Shown here: piece after piece, positions 33,099-41,414 of the stretch
Layout of the letters: each line of letters begins with the position of its first letter
Position numbering within the stretch: position 1 is the first letter of the stretch
Source of the DNA: Mycobacterium malmoense
GTDB taxonomy: Bacteria > Actinomycetota > Actinomycetes > Mycobacteriales > Mycobacteriaceae
NCBI RefSeq assembly: GCF_019645855.1
Contig: NZ_CP080999.1
Location: forward strand, 2,976,001 to 3,040,000
Direction: 5' to 3'
Length of the DNA: 64,000 nucleotides
Made by a program: the position numbers and the translations under genes
The notes under the pieces: model-generated
The model's database searches: none
The model's input: only the letters and a program-made list of their open reading frames with translations
What the model was told of the DNA's origin: nothing

Positions 33099-34446
33099 GA
33101 ATGAGCTCGCTGACGGTGGGGTGGATGTGCATCGTGCGCGACAACGTCGTGTACGGCGCCTTGGCCGACATGACGTCCAGGATGGCGTGAATCGCCTCGT
33201 CGCCCCCGACCCCGAGGATGGCGGCTCCGAGGATCTCGTCGGTGTCGGCGTCCACCACGACCTTCATAAAGCCTTGCGTCTCACCCTTTTCCACCGCCCT
33301 GCCGACCCTGGTCATCGGCCGCTTGCCCACCAACGCGTTGCGGCCCGACGCGCGGACCTGGCCGACGGTCATGCCGGCGCGCCCCAGCGGCGGGTCGATG
33401 TAGAGCGCGTAGGTGGTGATGCGGTCGCTCACGAGCCGTGGCGGCTCGTGAGAATCCCTGTCGAGCAGGTTGGCGGCGACGATCTCGAAGTCGTTGTACG
33501 AGGTGTGGGTGAACGCGCCCTTGCCGTTGCAGTCGCCCATCGCCCAGATGTGATCGACGTTGGTCTTGAGCTGGTCGTCGACCGCGATGTAGCCCCGGGC
33601 GTCGGTTCGCACACCGGCCGCCTCCAGGCCCAGGTCGTCGGTGTTGGGTCGGCGTCCCACCGCCACCAGCAGATGACTCCCGGCGATGGGCGCGGCGCCG
33701 GCGCGAGGAGTGAGTTCGAATCCCTTGTCCCGCTTGGTGATCCGGATATCGTCGGCGTCGACGACAACGTCGATCCCTTCGGCCTCCAGGATCTCTTTGA
33801 CGGCGGCGGAGACGTCCTCGTCTTCGCGGGACGCCAGCCGCGGGCCCTTCTCGACGACGGTGACCCGGGCCCCGAAGCGCCGGTACATCTGCGCGAACTC
33901 CAGCGCGATGTAGCTGCCGCCGATGATGACGAGATGCGTTGGCAACGTGTCGAGTTCGAGGATCGACACGTTGGTGAGGAAGTCGACGTCGGACAGTCCC
34001 GGGATCTCCGGCACCACCGCGCGGCCGCCGACGTTGAGGAAGATTCGGTCGGCGCGCAGCAGGTCGCCATTGACCCCGACCGTGTGCGGATCCTCGAAGC
34101 GGGCGTGGCCGCGAAAGACGGTGCAGCCGTCCATGCCCTCCAGCCAGCTTTCGACACCCTCGCGGTCCTTGAGCATGATGTCGTCTTTGCGTGCCTTGAC
34201 TTTCGCCATGTCCACGCCGATCGGTCCGGTCCCGACACCGTATTCGGCGCCGCGGCGGGCCAGGTGGGCGGCGTGCGCGCTGGCCACCAGGGTCTTGGTC
34301 GGGATGCACCCGGTGTTGACGCAGGTGCCGCCGATCAGTTTGCGTTCGATGACCGCGACGCGCTGTCCCGCCGACGTCAGCCGTCCCGCCAGCGGGGGGC
34401 CGGCCTGCCCGGCGCCGACGATGATCGCGTCGAAATGCTCTGTCAC
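33064..34446 (-). CDS. FAD-dependent pyridine nucleotide-disulfide oxidoreductase
   Basis: A 460-residue class I flavoprotein disulfide reductase. The FAD-binding motif is FDAIIVGAGQAGPPLAGRL and the redox-active disulfide is in GGTCVNTGCIPTKT. The NAD(P)-binding motif is VIIGGSYIALEFAQMYRRFG, and a C-terminal dimerisation domain carries the H-x4-E active-site pair (HIHPTVSELIPT). It resembles mercuric-reductase-like and dihydrolipoamide-dehydrogenase-like enzymes, but lacks the N-terminal heavy-metal domain and C-terminal vicinal cysteines of true MerA. The substrate is unknown. From memory, M. tuberculosis has no such gene between Rv2119 and Rv2120c. GTG start; its downstream partner overlaps (GTGA). 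Confidence 0.88.
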   Translation of the reverse strand: MTEHFDAIIVGAGQAGPPLAGRLTSAGQRVAVIERKLIGGTCVNTGCIPTKTLVASAHAAHLARRGAEYGVGTGPIGVDMAKVKARKDDIMLKDREGVESWLEGMDGCTVFRGHARFEDPHTVGVNGDLLRADRIFLNVGGRAVVPEIPGLSDVDFLTNVSILELDTLPTHLVIIGGSYIALEFAQMYRRFGARVTVVEKGPRLASREDEDVSAAVKEILEAEGIDVVVDADDIRITKRDKGFELTPRAGAAPIAGSHLLVAVGRRPNTDDLGLEAAGVRTDARGYIAVDDQLKTNVDHIWAMGDCNGKGAFTHTSYNDFEIVAANLLDRDSHEPPRLVSDRITTYALYIDPPLGRAGMTVGQVRASGRNALVGKRPMTRVGRAVEKGETQGFMKVVVDADTDEILGAAILGVGGDEAIHAILDVMSAKAPYTTLSRTMHIHPTVSELIPTMLQEMSPLG

Positions 34447-34925
34447 AGGCGAGCCGTCAGCGCGACGATGGCGAATCCACCCAGGATCGCGACCGCGTCC
34501 TCGAGCAGCGCGATCGGGAGGTCACGCCCGCCGGTCGCGGCCACCAGCCGGGTACGCGCCTGATAGCCGCCGAGGGTGCCGAGCACCGCGCCGATGACAC
34601 CGGCGCCGAGTGCCGTCCAGGTGAAGTGCCACGCCGCGCCGATGACCGCGCCGGCGAACCCGCCCAAGATGATCCGGCCGGCGAACACGGGCGCCGCGGT
34701 GCGGGGCGGTGTCTTGGCAAGTTTGTCGTTGACCAGTTCGCCCACCGCCAGGACGCTGAGGACGACGGCCGTGGCGATGTTGGCCATCCAGGACGCCCAC
34801 GTGTGCTGCAGGTCGATCCAGCCGAGGAAGGCGGCCCAGGCGATCACGGCGGGAGCCGTCAGCGAGCGCAACCCGGCGACGACACCGATCAGCAAAGCCA
34901 TCAGCAGAACGAGCACATGTGTCAC
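34443..34925 (-). CDS. Conserved membrane protein, DUF4126-like (Rv2120c-like)
   Basis: A 160-residue protein with four to five membrane helices (VLLMALLIGVVAGLRSLTAPAVIAW, IATAVVLSVLAVGELVNDKL, GAVIGAAWHFTWTALGAGVIGAVLGTLGG) and small Gly-rich loops. The layout fits the DUF4126-type membrane protein family; function unknown. GTG 34925 gives the same length as Rv2120c. Its stop overlaps the start of the oxidoreductase gene downstream (GTGA), so the two form an operon with possible functional link. Confidence 0.82.
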   Translation of the reverse strand: MTHVLVLLMALLIGVVAGLRSLTAPAVIAWAAFLGWIDLQHTWASWMANIATAVVLSVLAVGELVNDKLAKTPPRTAAPVFAGRIILGGFAGAVIGAAWHFTWTALGAGVIGAVLGTLGGYQARTRLVAATGGRDLPIALLEDAVAILGGFAIVALTARL

Positions 34926-35004
34926 GGAGACCTCCTGACGTAGCCCCGGGCAAATCTCTCCCAAGGCCGGACGCTAACACAGCCGCGGCCCGATCACCCG
35001 TTGA

Positions 35005-35859
35005 TCAGAATCGGCAGAACCTGATATCGGAAGCCAGGATCGCTTTGGCGCCGATGGCGGCGAGCTCGTCCATGATCTCGTTGACGCCCCGACGGGGCAC
35101 CAGCGCGCGGATCGCCACCCAGTCCGGGTCGGCGAGCGGGGCGATGGTCGGTGACTCCAGCCCCGGGGTGATCGATGTGGCCTTGTCCAATACCGAGCGC
35201 GGGCAGTCGTAATCGAGCATCAGGTACTGCTGGCCGAACACCACGCCCTGCACCCGGGCCACCAGCTGAGCGCGCGCCGCGCTCCGGTCGTCGCCGTCGT
35301 GGTCGGTGCGCTCGATCAGCACCGCCTCCGAATCACACAGCGGTTCACCGAAGGCCACCAGGTCATGCAGGCCCAGGGTGCGACCGGACCCCACCACGTC
35401 GGCGATGGCGTCGGCCACCCCGAGTTGCACCGAGATCTCCACCGCTCCGTCAAGCCTGATGACGGTCGCGTCAATGCCTCGCTCGGCCAAGTCTTTTCGG
35501 ACCAAGTTCGGGTAGGCGGTGGCGATTCTTTTCCCGGCCAGGTCGGCCGTCGTCCAATTGCGCCCGGCGGGGCCGGCATAGCGGAAGCTCGACGATCCGA
35601 AACCCAGTGCCAGGCGCTCGCGCACCGGCGCACCGGAATCGGCCACCAGGTCGCGTCCGGTGATGCCGAAGTCGAGTTCTCCCGAACCGACATAGATCGC
35701 AATGTCCTTGGGCCGCAAGAAGAAAAACTCGACCCGGTTGAGGGGGTCGATGACCGTCAGGTCCTTCGGGTCGGTGCGGCGCCGGTAGCCGGCCTCCGCG
35801 AGGATCTCGGTGGCCGGCTCGCTGAGCGCACCTTTGTTGGGAACCGCCACCCGCAACAT
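35005..35859 (-). CDS. hisG: ATP phosphoribosyltransferase HisG (long form)
   Basis: A 284-residue enzyme catalysing the first step of histidine synthesis, joining ATP and PRPP. It is the long, hexameric form with a C-terminal ACT-like regulatory domain (about 210-284), through which histidine inhibits. Visible blocks are MLRVAVPNKGALSEPA, LDFGITGRDLV, DGAVEISVQLGVADAIADVVGSG and PDWVAIRALVPRRGVNEIM. ATG 35859 lies two bases after the hisE stop, so hisE-hisG is an operon as in M. tuberculosis (Rv2122c-Rv2121c). Confidence 0.97.
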   Translation of the reverse strand: MLRVAVPNKGALSEPATEILAEAGYRRRTDPKDLTVIDPLNRVEFFFLRPKDIAIYVGSGELDFGITGRDLVADSGAPVRERLALGFGSSSFRYAGPAGRNWTTADLAGKRIATAYPNLVRKDLAERGIDATVIRLDGAVEISVQLGVADAIADVVGSGRTLGLHDLVAFGEPLCDSEAVLIERTDHDGDDRSAARAQLVARVQGVVFGQQYLMLDYDCPRSVLDKATSITPGLESPTIAPLADPDWVAIRALVPRRGVNEIMDELAAIGAKAILASDIRFCRF

Positions 35860-35861
35860 GC

Positions 35862-36143
35862 TCACAGCTTCCGGTAGACGTCGTCGAGGGACAGGCCGCG
35901 CGCGATCATCAGCACCTGCGTCCAGTACAGCAATTGGCTGATCTCCTCGGCCAGCGCGTCGTCGGGTTCGTGTTCGGCGGCCAGCCACACCTCGCCGGCC
36001 TCCTCCAGGATCTTCTTGCCCAGCCCATGTATGCCGCCGTCCAGCGCGGCGACCGTGGCACTGCCGGTGGGACGGGTGCGGGCGCGATCGCCGAGTTCGG
36101 CGAACAGATCCTCGAAGGTCTTCACGGGCAGCGATTGTTTCAC
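35862..36143 (-). CDS. hisE: Phosphoribosyl-ATP pyrophosphatase HisE
   Basis: A 93-residue all-alpha MazG-like enzyme for step two of histidine synthesis, hydrolysing phosphoribosyl-ATP to phosphoribosyl-AMP. The family signature FEDLFAELGDRA, LGKKILEEAGEVWLAAEHE and LAEEISQLLYW is clear, including the acidic metal-binding E-E-x-x-E pattern. It is the first gene of hisE-hisG and is divergent from the PPE37-like gene across a 132-bp gap holding the iron boxes. Confidence 0.97.
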   Translation of the reverse strand: MKQSLPVKTFEDLFAELGDRARTRPTGSATVAALDGGIHGLGKKILEEAGEVWLAAEHEPDDALAEEISQLLYWTQVLMIARGLSLDDVYRKL

Positions 36144-36220
36144 GCGGCGGCGAGCAAAGTCACGGCGGTTTTACCACGTCGCGCTTCCCAGCCGTCACAG
36201 CCAAGCCCACAAGTAAGCCC

Positions 36221-36255
36221 AGCCTAATGTAGGCTAGCCTAACCTATATTAGGCT
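36221..36255. promoter_or_regulatory. Overlapping IdeR-type iron boxes
   Basis: Two adjoining inverted repeats lie 20-55 bases before the PPE37-like start: AGCCTA-ATG-TAGGCT (36221-36235) and AGCCTAA-CCTATA-TTAGGCT (36236-36255). The 19-bp window at 36229-36247 matches the IdeR consensus TWAGGTWAGSCTWACCTWA at 16 of 19 positions by hand. IdeR-Fe2+ would repress the PPE gene when iron is sufficient. The position over the promoter fits repression. M. tuberculosis PPE37 (Rv2123) is a known iron-starvation gene. Confidence 0.85.
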
Positions 36256-36275
36256 GTCGAAGGAGCTGGTCGACC

Positions 36276-37700
36276 GTGACCTTCCCGATCTGGTTCGCGC
36301 TGCCCCCGGAGGTGCATTCGACGCTGCTGTCGACCGGCCCCGGTCCCGGTCCACTTTTGAGCACGGCCGGGGCGTGGCGAGCCCTTGCCGCCGAATATGC
36401 TTATGCCGCAACGGAACTCACCGGAATTCTCGCCGCCGCCCAGGCCGCCGCGTGGGAGGGGCCGAGCGCGGAGCGGTTTGTCGCGGCGCATCAGCCTTTC
36501 CTGTTATGGCTGGGTGAGGCGAGCGCGGCGGCCGCCGGCGCCGCGACGGGGCACGAGACGGCGGCCGCCGGGTATGCGTCCGCGCTGGCCGGCATGCCGA
36601 CGCTCGCCGAGCTGGCGGCCAACCATGCCCTGCACGCCGTTCTGGTCGCCACCAATTTCTTCGGCATCAACACGATCCCCATCGCGCTCAACGAAGCCGA
36701 CTACAGCCGCATGTGGGTTCAGGCCGCCGCCGCGATGAGCGGCTATCAGGGCGTCGCCGAGGAGAGCCTCGCGGCGACGCCCACCACGTCACCCGCGCCT
36801 CACATCCTCACCGCCGCCGCGACTTCCGCCGCCGGTAGCGCCTTCCCCGACCCCACCGGGTTGATCCTTCAGCTGCTCACCGATTTCCTCAACGGCCTGC
36901 AAAGCCTGGCCGCGCAAATACTGCCCGGACCGCTCGGTGGTCTCGTCGTCCAGGTGCTGGACGCGCTGATCTCCCTGGTGTCCACCCAGGTCTTCACGAT
37001 CCTCGCCTACTCGGTGCTGGATCCCTTGATCTATTTCGGTCCATTCACCCCGCTGCTGGCCGCGCTCGCGTCGCCGGTGGGGCTGGTCGGACTGGCCGGC
37101 ATCGCCGGGGTTGGCGCGCTGGCCGGCTCGGCACCGGTGGTCGTGGGTTCCAGTGCGCCCGACCACCGGAGTTGGCCCGCGACCACCGTGGTCACACTGA
37201 CGGGCGCCGGTCCCGCCGCGCCCGCTGCCGCACCGGCCGGCGCGCCGGCGGCGTCCACGGCGTCGGCGTCGCCCACGACCGCCGGCTCCGGTGTCGCCGA
37301 GGGCTTTTACGTGGTCGGCGGTGGCCCCGACGGCGAGGGGTCCACCCCGACGTCCAGGATCAAGGCCGCCGCCGCCATCAGCGCGGGCATCGCCGCGACC
37401 GCCGCCAAAGTCCCGGCGGACAGCGACCTGGCCAGGGTGAAGCGAGCCGCCAGGGCACGCCAGCACGTCCGAAAGCACCGCTTCGAGTACCTGGAAGACG
37501 ACGGGCGCACGACGTCGTCGGCCGACCTGCCGGCGGCTGAGCACCTCGCCGCCTCGCAACACGGTTCGGAGACGCTCGGGTTCGCCGGAACGCTCCCGAA
37601 ATCGGCTGCGGCGCAAGCGAAAGGACTCACCCACCTGGATAGCAGCGAATTCGGCGACGCCCCGCGAGAGCCGATGCTGCCCCGCACGTGGGATGCTTAG
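36276..37700 (+). CDS. PPE family protein, PPE37-like
   Basis: A 474-residue PPE protein, corresponding in position and N-terminal sequence to PPE37 (Rv2123). PP-E is at residues 10-12, WEGPSA near 60 and FFGINTIPIALNEADY near 130. The middle is hydrophobic (LILQLLTDFLNGLQSLAAQILPGPLGG, TILAYSVLDPLIYFGPF). The C-terminus has the LGFAGTLPK...AKGLTHL...PMLPRTWDA pattern of the PPE-PPW group. PPE37 is linked to heme-iron uptake in M. tuberculosis. GTG start with AGGAG eight bases upstream. IdeR boxes just upstream indicate induction in low iron. Its stop (TAG) and the converging metH stop share bases 37698-37699. Confidence 0.92.
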   Translation: MTFPIWFALPPEVHSTLLSTGPGPGPLLSTAGAWRALAAEYAYAATELTGILAAAQAAAWEGPSAERFVAAHQPFLLWLGEASAAAAGAATGHETAAAGYASALAGMPTLAELAANHALHAVLVATNFFGINTIPIALNEADYSRMWVQAAAAMSGYQGVAEESLAATPTTSPAPHILTAAATSAAGSAFPDPTGLILQLLTDFLNGLQSLAAQILPGPLGGLVVQVLDALISLVSTQVFTILAYSVLDPLIYFGPFTPLLAALASPVGLVGLAGIAGVGALAGSAPVVVGSSAPDHRSWPATTVVTLTGAGPAAPAAAPAGAPAASTASASPTTAGSGVAEGFYVVGGGPDGEGSTPTSRIKAAAAISAGIAATAAKVPADSDLARVKRAARARQHVRKHRFEYLEDDGRTTSSADLPAAEHLAASQHGSETLGFAGTLPKSAAAQAKGLTHLDSSEFGDAPREPMLPRTWDA

Positions 37701-40700
37701 ACGTTGAAGTACTTGGCCTCGGGATGGTGCAGCACGAAGGCGTCGGTCGACTGCTCGGGATGCAGCTGGAACTCCTCCGACAGCGTCACGCCGATGCGTT
37801 CGGGCTCCAGCAGCTCCATCATCTTCGCCCGGTCCTCCAGGTCCGGGCACGCGCCGTAGCCGAACGCGAAACGGGCGCCCCGGTAGCCGAGCTTGAAATA
37901 GTCTTCGACCGTCTCGGGGTCCTCGGCCGACATCGCCCGATCCCCGGAGAACTTGAGCTCCTCGCGAATGCGTTTGTGCCAGTACTCGGCCAGCGCCTCG
38001 GTCAGCTGCACGCCGATGCCGTGCACCTCGAGGTAGTCGCGGTAGGAATTCGACGCGAACAGCTCGTTGGCGAAGTCGGCGATCGGCTGGCCCATCGTCA
38101 CCAACTGGAACGGCAACACGTCAACTTGGCCCCGCTCGCGGGCCAGGTCCCGCGAGCGGATGAAGTCGGCGATGCACAGGAACCGCCCACGCTGCTGGCG
38201 CGGGAAGGTGAACCGATACCGCTGCGGCGCATCGGGTGTGGGCTCGGTGAGCACCACGACGTCGTCGCCCTCGGACACCGCCGGGAAGTAGCCGTACACC
38301 ACCGCGGCGTGCGCCAGGATGCCGTCGGTGGACAACCGGTCCAGCCAGTACCGCAGCCGTGGCCGCCCCTCGGTCTCCACCAAATCCTCGTACGCCGGCC
38401 CCTCTCCCCCGCGCACACCGCGTAAACCCCACTGCCCCAGGAACAATGCGCGCTCGTCCAGCATGCCGGTGTAGTCGGCCAGCGCCAGCCCCTTGACGAT
38501 CCGCGATCCCCAGAACGGCGGGACGGGAACCTCGACGTCGGCGGCGACGTCGGAGCGTTCGGGCACCACGACCGGCTCCTCTACCGCCTTGCGCTGCTCC
38601 GCGATCCGCTTGGACCGCTCGTGGCGGGCCTTGCGCTCGGCCTCCTTCTCGCGGGCCTTAACAGCCTCCAAGGCCTCGGGGCTCCCCGGTGCCGGCGCCT
38701 CGCCCCGCTTGGCGCTCATGATGGTGTCCATCAGCTTCAGGCCCTCGAAAGCGTCTCGCGCGTAATGGACTTCGCCGTCGTAGATGTCGGCCAGGTCGTT
38801 CTCCACGTAGCTGCGGGTCAGCGCCGCGCCGCCGAGCAGCACCGGGAACCTCTCCGCCACGCCGCGGGTGTTCATCTCCTCGAGGTTTTCCTTCATCACC
38901 ACGGTGGACTTCACCAGCAGGCCCGACATCCCGACCACGTCGGCGCTCTTGTCCTCGGCCACTTCGAGAATGTTGGTGATCGGCTGCTTGATGCCGATGT
39001 TGACCACCTCGTAGCCGTTGTTGCTCAAGATGATGTCGACCAAATTCTTGCCGATGTCGTGCACGTCGCCCTTGACGGTGGCCAGCACGATGCGGCCCTT
39101 GCCCGAATCGTCGTCGGACTTTTCCATGTGCGGTTCCAGGTACGCCACAGCGGTTTTCATCACCTCGGCCGACTGCAGCACGAACGGCAGCTGCATCTGC
39201 CCGGAGCCGAACAGCTCGCCGACCGTCTTCATGCCGGCCAGCAGGTTCTCGTTGATGATCGCCAGCGGCGGCTTTTGGGTCATGGCCTCGTCGAGGTCGG
39301 CCTCCAGGCCGTTGCGCTCGCCGTCGACGATGCGCTGGGCCAGCCGCTCGAAGAGCGGCAGCTTCGCCAGTTCCGCCGCGCGGGATTCCTTCGACGATGC
39401 CGCCGACACGCCCTCGAAGAGCCGCATCAGCTCCTGCAGCGGGTCATATCCCTCGCGGCGGCGGTCATAGACCAGGTCCAGCGCCACCTCGCGCTGCTCT
39501 TCCGGAATCCGGTTGATGGGCAGGATCTTCGACGCGTGCACAATCGCCGAATCCAGACCGGCCTCCTGGCATTCGTGCAGGAACACCGAGTTGAGCACCT
39601 GGCGCGCGGCGGGATTGAGACCGAACGAGATGTTGGATAGCCCGAGCGTGGTCTGCACGTCGGGGTGGCGTTTCTTCAGCTCGCGAATCGCCTCGATGGT
39701 CTCGATGCCGTCCTTGCGCGACTCTTCCTGGCCGGTGGCGATGGTGAACGTCAAACAGTCGATGAGAATGGAAGATTCGTCGACCCCCCAGTTGCCGGTG
39801 ATGTCGTTGATCAGCCGCTCGGCGATCTCGACCTTCTTCTCGACGGTACGGGCCTGGCCCTCCTCGTCGATGGTGAGCGCGACCACCGCGGCGCCGTGCT
39901 CGGCGACCAGCTCCATGGTCTTGGCAAAACGCGACTCCGGACCGTCGCCGTCCTCGTAGTTCACCGAGTTGATGGCGCAGCGACCACCCAGGTGCTCCAA
40001 ACCCGCTTGCAGCACCGGGGTTTCGGTGGAGTCCAGCATGATCGGCAAGGTCGACGCTGTCGCCAGCCGGCTGGCCAGCGCCGTCATGTCGGCCGCGCCG
40101 TCGCGGCCCACGTAGTCGACACACAGGTCCAGCAGATGCGCGCCGTCGCGGGTCTGGTCCTTGGCGATGTCGAGGCAGCGCTGGTAGTCCTCGGCGATCA
40201 TCGCCTCACGGAAAGCCTTGGAGCCGTTGGCGTTTGTGCGCTCCCCGATCACCAGCACCGAGGCTTCCTGCTTGAACGGCACGGCGGTGTACAGCGAGGA
40301 CACCGCCGGCTCGTAGGTCACGTGGCGCTCGGGGCGCTCAGGATGCCCGGGACCGGTCACGGCGGCGGCCACCTGCCGGATGTGTTCGGGGGTGGTGCCG
40401 CAGCAGCCGCCGACCAGCGACAGGCCGAACTCGGCGATGAAACCGGCCAGCGCCTCGGCCAATTCGTCGGGCTGCAGCGGGTATTCGGCGCCGCGCGCGC
40501 CCAGCACCGGCAGCCCGGCGTTGGGCATCACCGACACGGGGATGCGGGCGTGCCGGGACAGGTAGCGCAGATGCTCGCTCATCTCGGCGGGTCCCGTCGC
40601 GCAGTTCAGACCGATCATGTCGACGCCGAGCGGCTCGACGGCCGTCAGCGCCGCGCCGATCTCGCTGCCGAGCAGCATGGTGCCGGTGGTCTCCACGGTG

Positions 40701-41305
40701 ACGTGGGCAAAGACCGGGATGTGCCGACCGGCCCGCGCCATCGCGCGCCGCGATCCCAGCACCGCTGCCTTCAGCTGCAGCAGGTCCTGGCAGGTCTCCA
40801 CCAGGATGGCGTCGGCGCCGCCGTCCAGCATGCCGAGCGCGGCCTCGGTGTAGGCATCGCGGATGAGCCGGTACTCGGTGTGGCCGAGGGTGGGCAGCTT
40901 GGTGCCGGGCCCCATCGACCCCAGCACGTAGCGCCTGTGGCCGGGGCCCGAACCCGAGCCAGCCAGCTCGTCGGCGACCCGGCGCGCGATCGCGGTGCCC
41001 TTTTCCGACAGGTCCCGAATCCTGTCGGCGATGTCGTAGTCGCCGAGGTTGGACAGGTTGCAGCCGAAGGTGTTGGTCTCCACCGCGTCGGCGCCGGCCT
41101 CGAAGTACGCGCGGTGGATGGTTTCCAGCACGTCCGGGCGTGTCTCGTTGAGGATCTCGTTGCAGCCCTCCAGGCCGCGGAAGTCGTCAAGCGTAAGGTC
41201 GGCGGCCTGTAACTGGGTGCCCATCGCGCCGTCGCCGACCACCACACGCTGCGCCAAAGTGTCGAGGAGGTCGGTGTCGTACCGGTGTTCGTTTGGGGCA
41301 GTCAC
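37697..41305 (-). CDS. metH: Cobalamin-dependent methionine synthase MetH
   Basis: A 1202-residue modular enzyme transferring methyl groups from methyltetrahydrofolate to homocysteine through cobalamin. Order: homocysteine-binding barrel with zinc cysteines (NCATGPAEM, VGGCCGTTPEH) at about 1-330, pterin-binding barrel (VIGERTNANGSKAF, DPNL-like SNISFGLNP), cobalamin-binding domain with the axial His in DVHDIGKNLVDIIL, then the activation domain that uses SAM for reductive repair. It connects to the cobK/M/L genes of the same window through B12 demand. GTG 41305 lies six bases after TATCCT, suggesting a leaderless start. Corresponds to Rv2124c. Confidence 0.97.
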   Translation of the reverse strand: MTAPNEHRYDTDLLDTLAQRVVVGDGAMGTQLQAADLTLDDFRGLEGCNEILNETRPDVLETIHRAYFEAGADAVETNTFGCNLSNLGDYDIADRIRDLSEKGTAIARRVADELAGSGSGPGHRRYVLGSMGPGTKLPTLGHTEYRLIRDAYTEAALGMLDGGADAILVETCQDLLQLKAAVLGSRRAMARAGRHIPVFAHVTVETTGTMLLGSEIGAALTAVEPLGVDMIGLNCATGPAEMSEHLRYLSRHARIPVSVMPNAGLPVLGARGAEYPLQPDELAEALAGFIAEFGLSLVGGCCGTTPEHIRQVAAAVTGPGHPERPERHVTYEPAVSSLYTAVPFKQEASVLVIGERTNANGSKAFREAMIAEDYQRCLDIAKDQTRDGAHLLDLCVDYVGRDGAADMTALASRLATASTLPIMLDSTETPVLQAGLEHLGGRCAINSVNYEDGDGPESRFAKTMELVAEHGAAVVALTIDEEGQARTVEKKVEIAERLINDITGNWGVDESSILIDCLTFTIATGQEESRKDGIETIEAIRELKKRHPDVQTTLGLSNISFGLNPAARQVLNSVFLHECQEAGLDSAIVHASKILPINRIPEEQREVALDLVYDRRREGYDPLQELMRLFEGVSAASSKESRAAELAKLPLFERLAQRIVDGERNGLEADLDEAMTQKPPLAIINENLLAGMKTVGELFGSGQMQLPFVLQSAEVMKTAVAYLEPHMEKSDDDSGKGRIVLATVKGDVHDIGKNLVDIILSNNGYEVVNIGIKQPITNILEVAEDKSADVVGMSGLLVKSTVVMKENLEEMNTRGVAERFPVLLGGAALTRSYVENDLADIYDGEVHYARDAFEGLKLMDTIMSAKRGEAPAPGSPEALEAVKAREKEAERKARHERSKRIAEQRKAVEEPVVVPERSDVAADVEVPVPPFWGSRIVKGLALADYTGMLDERALFLGQWGLRGVRGGEGPAYEDLVETEGRPRLRYWLDRLSTDGILAHAAVVYGYFPAVSEGDDVVVLTEPTPDAPQRYRFTFPRQQRGRFLCIADFIRSRDLARERGQVDVLPFQLVTMGQPIADFANELFASNSYRDYLEVHGIGVQLTEALAEYWHKRIREELKFSGDRAMSAEDPETVEDYFKLGYRGARFAFGYGACPDLEDRAKMMELLEPERIGVTLSEEFQLHPEQSTDAFVLHHPEAKYFNV

Positions 41306-41311
41306 CCCACA

Positions 41312-41317
41312 AGGATA
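41312..41317 (-). promoter_or_regulatory. -10 element TATCCT, predicted leaderless start of metH
   Basis: On the minus strand TATCCT, six bases, then GTG 41305. No ribosome site is seen between. Confidence 0.5.
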
Positions 41318-41402
41318 GTGGCTCTATGCAAAGAGCCCAGCGGTTGACAGGTCTGCGGCAGGCGGCTTGAAGCATCTGCGCAGGACCGTCTCCGGTAGGT
41401 CG

Positions 41403-41408
41403 TACGCT
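41403..41408 (+). promoter_or_regulatory. -10 element TACGCT, predicted leaderless start of the PAC2 gene
   Basis: TACGCT is followed by GATTCT and GTG 41415. This spacing is the main reason for choosing that GTG over the upstream in-frame TTG at 41367. Confidence 0.45.
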
Positions 41409-41414
41409 GATTCT

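Noticed and set aside
33064..34446. Calling the oxidoreductase mercuric reductase MerA
   Set aside because: It lacks the N-terminal metal-binding domain and C-terminal vicinal cysteines, and no mer genes are nearby.
36276..37700. Tight functional link of PPE37-like and metH from overlapping stop codons
   Set aside because: The genes converge; sharing two stop-codon bases is a compact arrangement and not evidence of shared function.
39665..41212. 515-codon plus-strand frame inside metH
   Set aside because: Antisense shadow of a G+C-rich gene; no domain, and metH motifs are complete on the other strand.
41306..41414. Possible cobalamin riboswitch before metH
   Set aside because: The metH-PAC2 gap is only 109 bases and both genes look leaderless; no B12-box-like sequence was recognised.
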